DNA from: Actinomycetes bacterium
Lineage (GTDB): Bacteria > Actinomycetota > Acidimicrobiia > Acidimicrobiales > Palsa-688
DNA length: 13,027 nt
Assembly (NCBI GenBank): GCA_021796905.1
Contig: JAKABK010000018.1
Location: forward strand, 1-13,027
Reading direction: 5' to 3'
The notes below the pieces were generated by a model. That model saw only the letters and a list, made by a program, of their open reading frames with translations, searched no databases and had not been told where the DNA came from. The position numbers and the translations under genes were made by a program. Of this stretch, positions 6,941-13,013 are shown in pieces (position 1 is the stretch's first letter; each line of letters opens with the position of its first letter).

Positions 6941-7045
6941 CGCCGTGATCGGGTGCGAGCGCCGTGATCGGCTACCGGCGGTGCCGGCCACCGGTCCAGA
7001 CCTGGTGCCGGCCACCGGTCCAGACCTGGTTCGGAACCGGTCCAG
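6941..7045 (+). repeat. Direct-repeat cluster upstream of tRNA-Ser
   Basis: CGCCGTGATCGG is repeated at 6941-6952 and 6960-6971. It is followed by a perfect 24-base tandem duplication (6981-7004 and 7005-7028), which contains GCCGGC and ACCGGT palindromes. A third, degenerate copy ends in ACCGGTCCAG at 7036-7045, directly before the tRNA promoter -35. A perfect inverted repeat GGTTC-G-GAACC (7028-7038) sits at the junction. No coding frame is evident in 6826-7085. Confidence 0.75.
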
Positions 7046-7074
7046 TGGACAAGGCGACACGCAGGCCATATGCT
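7046..7074 (+). promoter_or_regulatory. Promoter of tRNA-Ser
   Basis: The -35 TGGACA (7046-7051) and the -10 TATGCT (7069-7074) are separated by 17 bases. The predicted transcription start is about 7081, a few bases before the mature tRNA end. This is one of the best sigma-70-type promoters in the window. Confidence 0.65.
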
Positions 7075-7085
7075 CTCGGCTGCTA

Positions 7086-7171
7086 GGAGGGATGCGAGAG
7101 CGGCCGAATCGGACGGTCTCGAAAACCGTTGTGCCCCATGGGCACCGTGGGTTCAAATCCCACTCCCTCCG
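7086..7171 (+). tRNA. tRNA-Ser, anticodon CGA
   Basis: The complete cloverleaf can be drawn by hand. Acceptor stem GGAGGGA (7086-7092) pairs with TCCCTCC (7164-7170), with discriminator G7171. The anticodon stem ACGGT/ACCGT encloses loop CTCGAAA, giving anticodon CGA, which reads UCG codons. The long variable arm, GTGCCC-CAT-GGGCAC, is the serine identity feature. The T arm is GTGGG-TTCAAAT-CCCAC. The 3' CCA is not encoded (CTG follows), so nucleotidyltransferase must add it. Confidence 0.97.
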
Positions 7172-7176
7172 CTGCG

Positions 7177-7200
7177 GGACCCGACCGATGTTCCGGGTCC
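7177..7200 (+). terminator. Hairpin after tRNA-Ser
   Basis: GGACCCG (7177-7183) pairs with CGGGTCC (7194-7200) around a 10-base loop, 5 bases after the tRNA. No T-run follows. It may act as a terminator or as a processing signal for the tRNA precursor. Confidence 0.45.
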
Positions 7201-7204
7201 GGGC

Positions 7205-7247
7205 CCGGGAGGCCACGCTCCGGGAGGCCACGGTCTGCGAGGTCACA
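7205..7247 (+). repeat. Three short tandem repeats, 15-base period
   Basis: CCGGGAGGCCACG is repeated exactly at 7205-7217 and 7220-7232. A third degenerate copy at 7235-7247 matches at 9 of 13 positions. The run lies in the non-coding gap between the tRNA and the convergent dehydrogenase gene. Function unknown; it could arise by slippage. Confidence 0.55.
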
Positions 7248-7323
7248 CCCGGGGCGGCCTCGCGGCGAACCGAAACGTGCTGGGGGCTCCCGAACCCCGA
7301 ACCTGCTCCGCATCCCGGCCGCC

Positions 7324-7337
7324 CGGGGGTCGCCCCG
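7324..7337 (-). terminator. Hairpin downstream of the dehydrogenase gene
   Basis: CGGGG (7324-7328) and CCCCG (7333-7337) form a 5-bp stem with a 4-base loop, 15 bases past the stop codon of the minus-strand dehydrogenase. The stem is short and has no U-run, so the assignment is weak. Confidence 0.25.
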
Positions 7338-7352
7338 AGGGGTGCACGAGGG

Positions 7353-8402
7353 CTACTGGACCGTCGGGTCCACGGTGACCACGAGCTTGCCGAAGAACGC
7401 CTTCGAGGCGAACTCCTCCTGGGCTCGGCGAAGGTCGCGAAGCGGGTAGTGCTCGGCGAGCAAGGGCCGTAGCGAGCCGGACTCGATCAGCCCTACCAGT
7501 TCTGCGAAGTCCTCGTGGGTAGCCATCGACGAACCGATCAGCTGCAGCTGCTTCAGGTAGACGGTGCGCAGGTCGGCTCGGACGAGCGGCCCGGCGATCG
7601 CCCCGGCGACGACGTACCGGCCGAGCGGAGCGATCAGGTCGAGCAGGGCCGGGAACAGCGGCCCGCCGACCACGTCGGCCACGACGGCGGGAGCCTCGGC
7701 ACCAACGACCCGCAGCTGCTCGACGAGGTCCCCGGCATCCCGGTCGACGTCGCGGGCTCCGAGCGCCCTCAGCTGTTCCCGCTTCGCTCCGCTGGTGACG
7801 CCGACCACCTCTGCTCCACGCAAGACCCCCAGCTGGACCAGTGCGGAACCGACACCGCCTCCCGCGCCGGTGACGAGCAACGACTCCCCCGGCCGGAGAC
7901 CGGCCCGCCCGAGCATCCTGATGGCCGTGGCGTAGGCAGTCGGGAAGGTCGCCAGTTCTGCGTCCGCAAGGTTCGACTCGATCCGGTGGGCGTTGGCCGC
8001 CGGGACCGTGACCAGCTCGGCGAACCCCCCGTCACGTTCACTGCCCAGGTAGGCGGTGGTGACGAGATCGACTTCGGCACCCACGTACAGGGCGGGGTCG
8101 ACCAGTACCCGCTCGCCGGTCCGAACGGCGGGAACGCCCTCGCCGACGGCATCGATCCGCCCGACGACGTCGGCTCCTTGGATACGCGGGAAGACGAACC
8201 CGCCGGCTCGCCATCCGCTCTGACGGTCCGGGTCGGCGTCCCTGCCGTAGGCTCCCTCCCGGGTCCAGACATCGGTGTTGTTGATCCCCGCGGCACCCAC
8301 CCGGACCCTGACCTCACCGACCCCCGGTTCGGGGTCGGGAACGTCTTCTCGGTACTCGAGCTTGTCCAATCCCCCGAAGCCGGTCAGCACGACTGCCCGC
8401 AC
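7353..8402 (-). CDS. Quinone oxidoreductase-like MDR-family dehydrogenase (zinc-free)
   Basis: An NAD(P)H-dependent oxidoreductase of the medium-chain dehydrogenase/reductase superfamily, 349 residues, cytoplasmic. Residues 1-140 form the GroES-like catalytic domain, with GINNTDVWTREGAYG (39-53) and the substrate-side segment FPRIQGADVVGRIDAVGEGV (71-90). The Rossmann domain has the nucleotide motif VTGAGGGVGSALVQL (177-191). The protein contains no cysteine at all, so neither the catalytic nor the structural zinc site of alcohol dehydrogenases can form; this points to the quinone oxidoreductase/enoyl reductase side of the superfamily. The true substrate is unknown. The start is GTG 8402 after GGGGAGTGGGGGG with a 5-base gap. 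A longer frame to 8450 adds 16 residues without family similarity. It is monocistronic and convergent with the tRNA gene. Confidence 0.87.
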   Translation of the reverse strand: MRAVVLTGFGGLDKLEYREDVPDPEPGVGEVRVRVGAAGINNTDVWTREGAYGRDADPDRQSGWRAGGFVFPRIQGADVVGRIDAVGEGVPAVRTGERVLVDPALYVGAEVDLVTTAYLGSERDGGFAELVTVPAANAHRIESNLADAELATFPTAYATAIRMLGRAGLRPGESLLVTGAGGGVGSALVQLGVLRGAEVVGVTSGAKREQLRALGARDVDRDAGDLVEQLRVVGAEAPAVVADVVGGPLFPALLDLIAPLGRYVVAGAIAGPLVRADLRTVYLKQLQLIGSSMATHEDFAELVGLIESGSLRPLLAEHYPLRDLRRAQEEFASKAFFGKLVVTVDPTVQ

Positions 8403-8944
8403 GAGAACCCCCCACTCCCCGAAAGCACCGAGGGTACCGGTTCCGCCCACCCCTCGGAGCCTGCGGGACGCTGCGGGCCCAAGGCAGCTGCCCGCGGCCT
8501 GCCGGCAGCGAACGCGCGAGGCGTGCCGGATCGAATGGTCCGCCCGGGCGCCGGGCGCCTAAACCTAAAGGCGTAGCGCCACGACGTCGGTGGCTCGCGC
8601 ACTGCCTGGGCCTGCCTGGGCCAGGAGCGCCACCGCGCCTCGAGAGCTGCTGGGACCGTGACTGCCGCGCCGATCGGCTGTCCATGGCCGGCGATGCCTA
8701 GGTGCTGTTCGACCGATACCGGGCTCGACGGGGGAAAGGCGCCGACCGAGGTGACCGACCCGCGCCGGGCGATCGACCCGGGCATCTCGGGACCCGGCCG
8801 GGCTCCGAGGTGATCAGCACCGCTCACCAGCCACCGAAGCGGGCAGCGCGCCCCTGGGCCGGAGAGCACCTAGAGCACACCTGCTTGGCTGGAGGGTGGC
8901 GCTGTGCTAAGGGTACGGTCACACGAGCGAAACGGAGAGCCTTC
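8403..8944. other. 542-base intergenic region without a convincing gene
   Basis: Divergent genes flank this stretch. Open frames in it have no recognisable similarity and read like Arg/Pro/Ala-rich noise. It holds a possible minus-strand -10 for the dehydrogenase (TACCCT, 8436 to 8431, about 29 bases before its GTG). It also holds an AT-rich island CCTAAACCTAAAGG (8558-8571) inside a small hairpin (CGCCT 8556-8560 with AGGCG 8569-8573), a second hairpin GCCAC/GTGGC (8578-8594), and the promoter of the aldehyde dehydrogenase gene near its right end. A small RNA is possible but not shown. Confidence 0.6.
8885..8913 (+). promoter_or_regulatory. Candidate promoter of the aldehyde dehydrogenase gene
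   Basis: TTGGCT (8885-8890) and TAAGGG (8908-8913) are 17 bases apart, and TGC just before the second hexamer (8905-8907) resembles an extended -10. TACGGT (8914-8919) is an alternative -10. Either would give a leader of roughly 15-25 bases carrying the GGAGAG ribosome binding site (8934-8939). Confidence 0.4.
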
Positions 8945-10309
8945 ATGGCCATCTACACTGTCGTCGATCCCGCGACCGGGAAGACCGTCAGGGAGTACCC
9001 CACCACCTCCGACGACGAACTGCGGGCCGCGATCGAGCGAGCCGACGACGCTCACCGCAGCTGGGGGGCGACGGTCGCCGACCGATCGGCGCTCGTGCGC
9101 CGGGTCGGGGAGCTGCACACCGAGCGTCGTGACGACCTGGCGGCGATCATCACCACCGAGATGGGCAAGCCGGTCGAGCAAGCGCTGGGTGAAGTGGATT
9201 TCGCTGCGTCGATCTACCAGTTCTACGCCGACAACGCCGACAAGATCATGGCCGACGAGCCGATCGAATTGCTCGCCGGGGAAGGCTCGGCCGTCGTCCG
9301 CCGCTGCTCGATCGGTGTGCTGCTCGGCATCATGCCGTGGAACTTCCCCTACTACCAAGTGGCGCGCTTCGCCGGGCCCAACCTCGTGATCGGCAACACC
9401 ATCGTGCTGAAGCACGCCCCACAGTGCCCCGAGTCCGCCGAGGCGATACAGCAGATGTTCCACGACGCCGGCTTCCCTCCCGGGACGTACGAGAACATTC
9501 GTGCCACCAACGAGCAGATCGAGTGGGTGATCGCCGACCCGCGTGTGCGCGGGGTGTCGGTCACCGGCTCGGAGCGGGCGGGGGCGGCGGTCGCTGCGAT
9601 CGCCGGACGCAACCTCAAGAAAGTGGTGCTCGAGCTCGGCGGATCCGATCCTTTCATCGTTCTCGGCACCGACGACCTCGACAAGACCGTGGCGGACGCG
9701 GTAGCCGCGCGCCTCGACAACTCCGGCCAGAGCTGCAACGCCGCCAAGCGTTTCATCGTCGCCGACGAGCTGTACGAGCCGTTCCTCGAGAAGTTCACGG
9801 CCGCGCTCGCCGCCGTCCGGCCCGGCGACCCGCGCTCGCCCGAGACGGTCCTCGGTCCACTCTCGTCGAAGGCGGCCGCCGATCGGCTCGAGGATCAGGT
9901 CGAACGTGCCGTCGCCCAGGGGGCGGAGGTCGTCGTCGGCGGTAAGCGCGACGGCAACTTCTTCGAACCGACGGTCCTCGCCGGCATCGGGCCCGACAAC
10001 GACGCCTATCGCGAGGAGCTCTTCGGTCCGGTGGCCCAGGTATATCGCGTGCGCTCCGAGGACGAAGCCGTCGAACTGGCAAATGCCACCCCGTTCGGGC
10101 TCGGCTCCTATCTCATGACCACGGATCCGGATCAGGCAGAGCGGGTCGCGAACAGGATCGATGCCGGAATGGTCTACGTGAACATCGTCGGAGCCGACGG
10201 TGCCGAGCTGCCCTTCGGGGGCGTCAAGCGCTCCGGGTTCGGGCGCGAGCTGGGGCGCTACGGAGCAGACGAGTTCGTCAACAAGAAGCTCATCCGCATC
10301 GGCCGCTGA
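8945..10309 (+). CDS. gabD1: NAD(P)-dependent succinate-semialdehyde dehydrogenase (GabD1/Sad type)
   Basis: This enzyme oxidises succinate semialdehyde to succinate, feeding GABA or 2-oxoglutarate-derived carbon into the TCA cycle; it acts in the cytoplasm. The protein has 454 residues, the length of mycobacterial GabD1 and E. coli Sad rather than the roughly 480 of GabD. Visible aldehyde dehydrogenase landmarks are PWNFP (131-135), the coenzyme motif VTGSE (206-210), the general base Glu230 in LELGGSDPF, the nucleophile Cys264 in GQSCNAAKRF, and EELFGPV (357-363). The combination LELGGSDPF plus GQSC-AAKRF is typical of the GabD1/Sad subgroup. Start ATG 8945 has GGAGAG (8934-8939) 5 bases upstream. 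The frame continues back to 8702 but without family similarity. It is a single gene, and no GABA transaminase is nearby, so the physiological aldehyde is inferred. Confidence 0.88.
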   Translation: MAIYTVVDPATGKTVREYPTTSDDELRAAIERADDAHRSWGATVADRSALVRRVGELHTERRDDLAAIITTEMGKPVEQALGEVDFAASIYQFYADNADKIMADEPIELLAGEGSAVVRRCSIGVLLGIMPWNFPYYQVARFAGPNLVIGNTIVLKHAPQCPESAEAIQQMFHDAGFPPGTYENIRATNEQIEWVIADPRVRGVSVTGSERAGAAVAAIAGRNLKKVVLELGGSDPFIVLGTDDLDKTVADAVAARLDNSGQSCNAAKRFIVADELYEPFLEKFTAALAAVRPGDPRSPETVLGPLSSKAAADRLEDQVERAVAQGAEVVVGGKRDGNFFEPTVLAGIGPDNDAYREELFGPVAQVYRVRSEDEAVELANATPFGLGSYLMTTDPDQAERVANRIDAGMVYVNIVGADGAELPFGGVKRSGFGRELGRYGADEFVNKKLIRIGR

Positions 10310-10321
10310 GCGTCGGCCGGG

Positions 10322-10347
10322 ACGCCCTGTCGGGGTCAGCGGGGCGT
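10322..10347. terminator. Hairpin between convergent genes
   Basis: ACGCCC (10322-10327) pairs with GGGCGT (10342-10347), and an inner CTG/CAG pairing further closes the loop. It fills most of the 47-base gap between the aldehyde dehydrogenase stop and the stop of the minus-strand nuclease gene, so it could terminate transcripts from both sides. There is no T-run. Confidence 0.45.
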
Positions 10348-10356
10348 GACCGTCGT

Positions 10357-11316
10357 CTACTCCTCGAGGGGCAGCTCGTCGACCTCGCCGCTCTCCTCGG
10401 CGGCGAGGACGTCGGGCAGTGCCGACAGCGCCTCCGAGGGTGTGCCTTCCGCCGGCCCGTACACGTCGGCGGCGGCGGTCTCGGCGATGGCCAGGCCGAC
10501 CAGGCGATCGACCAGCCCGGCGGCGTCGAGCGTCGAGGACACCAGCGGGAGCCCGCAGCGGGGTGGGGGCTCGGTGGCGGGCAGGAAGCGGACGACACCG
10601 CGCGCGATGCCGCCACCACCCCAGGAGTAGAGGCCCACCGCCGCGAAGTCGCACCGGTTCAGGTGTGAGGGATCCCCTGCCCGGCGCCCCGAGCGGCGCC
10701 GTAGTTCGAGGACGGCGTGCGCGAACGACGACTGGCCGGCCGACTTGTCCGAGCACGCCTCGACCGGCACGAAGAACACCCCGGCCATCGTCGCCCGGGG
10801 CAGGTGGCGGTGGACGGTGGTCAGCTCGTCGGCGAGCTCGTAGAGCCGGCCGGTGAGGTTCTTGTCGTAGTTGCCGCTCTCGTCGTCACGGAAGTTGAGG
10901 CCCTTGAGCGAGACACCGAGCTGGAGGCCGGACAGCTCTCCGGCGACCACGACGTCGATGCGTTTGCCGCTGCGGTAGCCCAGCGGCCAGAACGTCTCCT
11001 GGCCGGTGCCGTCAGCCGCCGGCGCCACCCGGAAGCGCCGGCTGATCGCGCGGTGACGGCGCAGCTCGTCGGCGAGCATGGTCGCGGTGGCCCCCGCGAA
11101 GAGCTCCGACCACCGCTTCCGGCGGTCACGCAGCGGCGCCCGTCTCGCGCTGCGCTCGCTCCGCGACAGCCCGGCGTCCAGGATCTCGGCCGCGTCGGCC
11201 TCGATCGCCGCTCGGGGCCGCTCGGCGTCGGCCAGGTCGAGCGCGGTCAGCATGCCCGGCGAAGCTACGAGGTCGGACCAGCGCTGGGCCTCGGCGTCAC
11301 CCGCCACGCGGCCCAC
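10357..11316 (-). CDS. Putative type II restriction endonuclease, degenerate PD-(D/E)xK core
   Basis: I do not recognise a named family. The 319-residue protein lies directly downstream of a cytosine-5 methyltransferase and a Vsr gene on the same strand, the usual place of the cognate restriction enzyme. Residues 1-100 are mostly helical and Arg/Ala-rich. The core RSGKRIDVVVAGELSGLQLG, then VSLKGLNF (115-142), fits a PD-(D/E)xK hairpin: Asp121 at the first strand and S136-L-K138 in the second, with Ser replacing the usual Glu or Asp. NYDKNLTGRLYELADE (149-164) is a strikingly polar helix that may complete the active site. The next strand, AGVFFVPV, is hydrophobic. The tail is acidic (EESGEVDELPLEE). 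Start GTG 11316 lies 48 bases after the Vsr stop; GTG 11307 is an alternative. Nuclease activity is inferred; the coding call is firm. Confidence 0.72.
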   Translation of the reverse strand: MGRVAGDAEAQRWSDLVASPGMLTALDLADAERPRAAIEADAAEILDAGLSRSERSARRAPLRDRRKRWSELFAGATATMLADELRRHRAISRRFRVAPAADGTGQETFWPLGYRSGKRIDVVVAGELSGLQLGVSLKGLNFRDDESGNYDKNLTGRLYELADELTTVHRHLPRATMAGVFFVPVEACSDKSAGQSSFAHAVLELRRRSGRRAGDPSHLNRCDFAAVGLYSWGGGGIARGVVRFLPATEPPPRCGLPLVSSTLDAAGLVDRLVGLAIAETAAADVYGPAEGTPSEALSALPDVLAAEESGEVDELPLEE

Positions 11317-11364
11317 ACTTCCCGGCTCCGCCTGCCGCCCTGATCGCCGCCACGGGGCCGCAAC

Positions 11365-11883
11365 CTAGCGGCGTCGCGGCTCCCGGGGCTGCGACGGGGA
11401 TCCCCCGCGTCCGCCGCCGGCTCGTGCCGCCGCCTCCACCCGGGAGGCCGCTGCGGTCGGCTCCTCGTGCTCCCAGACCCGCACGACGGTCCACCCGGCG
11501 GCAGACAGGTTCTCGTCGGTGGCACGGTCCCGGGCGACGTTGGCGTCGAGCTTGGCGGTCCACCACTCCTGGTTGGTCTTGGGGGTGGTGGCGTGGAGGG
11601 GGCAGCGGTGCCAGAAGCAGCCGTCGACGTAGACCGCCACCTTGGCCCGGGTGAACACCACGTCGGCGCGTCGACGTCCCCGGATCGGTGCCACGTCGAC
11701 CCGGTAGCGCAGACCCCGACGCCACAGCTCCCGTCGCAGCGCCAGTTCCGGGGCGGTGTCGCGCCGGGCCTGGCGCTGCATCCGCCGGCGGACGGTCTCC
11801 GAGGAGCCGGGCGGCCGCCCCTGGCGACGATCAGGCGACGGAGGACGCCTCCCCGGCGAGCACCTCGACGTGCTCGGCGACAT
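11365..11883 (-). CDS. vsr: Very short patch repair (Vsr) mismatch endonuclease
   Basis: This enzyme nicks DNA 5' of the T in T:G mismatches left by 5-methylcytosine deamination, protecting sites methylated by the neighbouring methyltransferase. The conserved core is clear: RRDTAPELALRRELW (40-54), the metal-binding Asp74 in ADVVF, VDGCFWHRC (86-94) with Cys89, Phe90, Trp91 and His92, Asp119 in ARDR, and VWEHE (136-140). The residue equal to E. coli His64 is Asp87, and the Cys117 position is His139; both are, from memory, common variants. The start is uncertain. ATG 11781 would begin at the Met that aligns with the DNA-intercalating Met14 of E. coli Vsr and would remove the N-terminal helix. 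The next in-frame start, ATG 11883 (172 residues), overlaps the methyltransferase by 53 bases and is given here. Neither has a good ribosome binding site. Confidence 0.85.
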   Translation of the reverse strand: MSPSTSRCSPGRRPPSPDRRQGRPPGSSETVRRRMQRQARRDTAPELALRRELWRRGLRYRVDVAPIRGRRRADVVFTRAKVAVYVDGCFWHRCPLHATTPKTNQEWWTAKLDANVARDRATDENLSAAGWTVVRVWEHEEPTAAASRVEAAARAGGGRGGSPSQPREPRRR

Positions 11884-13000
11884 CCGCGAGGAACCCCGGC
11901 ACGAACCGCAGCGAGGAGCGCCCCGTCCGGGACAGGAAGCCGGCCGCCCCGCGCACCGACAACGGGGTGGCCGACGGGAGGTCGACCACGTCGGAGAGGT
12001 GCTCGTAGGAGAGACGGATGGGCCACAACGACGCCTCGACCGCCCACGCCTTCCCGGCCGCACCGTAGGCCGCCGTCGGCCAGCGCTCACCGGCGACCAG
12101 CGGCCGGCCGTCGGCGCTCGGGCTGCCGGGGTCGACGAGGCGACGTCCGAGCCATCTCGACACCCCTACGGTCACGGCGTTGCCGACCAGCTTCCAGCGC
12201 ACCCCTTCCCGGCGCTGCGAAGCCGGCTCGGTCCAGCCCGCCGGGAAACCCTGCAGCCGCTCGGCCTCCCGGATCGACGGGACCACGATCCTGCCTCCCG
12301 GCGGACCGGCCGGCCACCAGATCGCCGGCGGCGACGGGATCCCCAGGCTCGACCCGCCCTTCAACGTCGGCACGCCGTCGGGCGCCCACCCGAGGCCCCG
12401 CAACCCCTCGGTCCAGTAGAAGCCGTACGCGTCGAGCCGGTACGACGACGGCTCGGGCTCCCCGGCCTCGTCGGCGAAGAGCACCGAGCGGGGATCGAGG
12501 TCCCTCGCCGCCACCAGGATGACCCGTTGACGGCGCTGGGGCACCCCGGTCGAACGCGAGTCCACCAAGCGGTAGGCCCAGCGGTAGCCCAACCCCTCGA
12601 ACTCCGACACCAGGTAGCTCATCGCCGCCCCAGCATCCAGGACGAGCATGTTGCGCACGTTCTCGAGCACCAGGACCGGCACCCGTCGCCGCCGCAACAG
12701 CCGGAACACCTCGCTTACCAGCCCCGACTGGGACCCTCGGATCCCCACCGTCCGACCCGCCTGGGACAGATCGGTGCACGGGAACCCCGCTGTCACCACG
12801 TCGACCTTCGGCAACGACCGCAGCTCCCGCACGTCGGTGGCGACCGGCACACCGGGGAACCGGGCCTCGAGCACGCGAGCGGCCGGCTCCCACCACTCGC
12901 AGAGCAGCTCGGCCTCCCCACCCGCCTCCGCCAGCCCCCGCTCCAGACCACCGATACCGGCGAAGAGCCCGGCGACCGAGAAGCGAGCCCCTGCTGTCAC
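11831..13000 (-). CDS. DNA (cytosine-5)-methyltransferase
   Basis: This enzyme transfers a methyl group from S-adenosylmethionine to C5 of cytosine in a specific DNA site and is the modification half of the cassette. The 389-residue protein shows the motifs in order: I, LFAGIGGLERGLAEAG (12-27); IV, GFPCTDLSQAG with catalytic Cys75; VI, ENV (113-115); VIII, QRRQR (155-159); IX, RLQGFP (248-253); and X, GNAVTVGVSRWLGRRL (273-288). The target-recognition region lies between VIII and IX (about 165-245), and its site cannot be read. About 100 residues follow motif X, longer than minimal family members. Start GTG 13000 has a -10 element 7 bases upstream. It is the first gene of a minus-strand cassette with the Vsr and nuclease genes. 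Confidence 0.95.
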   Translation of the reverse strand: MTAGARFSVAGLFAGIGGLERGLAEAGGEAELLCEWWEPAARVLEARFPGVPVATDVRELRSLPKVDVVTAGFPCTDLSQAGRTVGIRGSQSGLVSEVFRLLRRRRVPVLVLENVRNMLVLDAGAAMSYLVSEFEGLGYRWAYRLVDSRSTGVPQRRQRVILVAARDLDPRSVLFADEAGEPEPSSYRLDAYGFYWTEGLRGLGWAPDGVPTLKGGSSLGIPSPPAIWWPAGPPGGRIVVPSIREAERLQGFPAGWTEPASQRREGVRWKLVGNAVTVGVSRWLGRRLVDPGSPSADGRPLVAGERWPTAAYGAAGKAWAVEASLWPIRLSYEHLSDVVDLPSATPLSVRGAAGFLSRTGRSSLRFVPGFLADVAEHVEVLAGEASSVA

Positions 13001-13007
13001 GCCCCCG

Positions 13008-13013
13008 AAACTA
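13008..13013 (-). promoter_or_regulatory. Leaderless -10 element of the methyltransferase gene
   Basis: On the minus strand TAGTTT (TAnnnT) ends 7 bases before the GTG at 13000, with only CGGGGGC between, so transcription probably starts at the start codon. The -35 region would lie beyond the right edge of the window. Confidence 0.5.

Noticed and set aside
6941..7045. CRISPR array
   Set aside because: The 24-base units are directly adjacent with no unique spacers, there are fewer than three full copies, and no cas gene is present.
7172..7352. Second tRNA gene or integrated-element attachment site after tRNA-Ser
   Set aside because: No cloverleaf could be drawn, and no repeat of the tRNA 3' end or integrase gene was seen.
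5511..7472. 653-codon plus-strand frame crossing the permease, the repeats and the tRNA
   Set aside because: Shadow frame; it would translate the tRNA-Ser gene and has no recognisable domain.
8384..8869. 161-codon minus-strand frame in the spacer upstream of the dehydrogenase
   Set aside because: Its composition looks random, it overlaps the dehydrogenase start in another frame, and it has no motif or ribosome binding site.
8870..10756. 628-codon open frame on the minus strand opposite the aldehyde dehydrogenase gene
   Set aside because: The plus strand has every aldehyde dehydrogenase motif. The antisense protein is low-complexity and also runs into the nuclease gene in a different frame.
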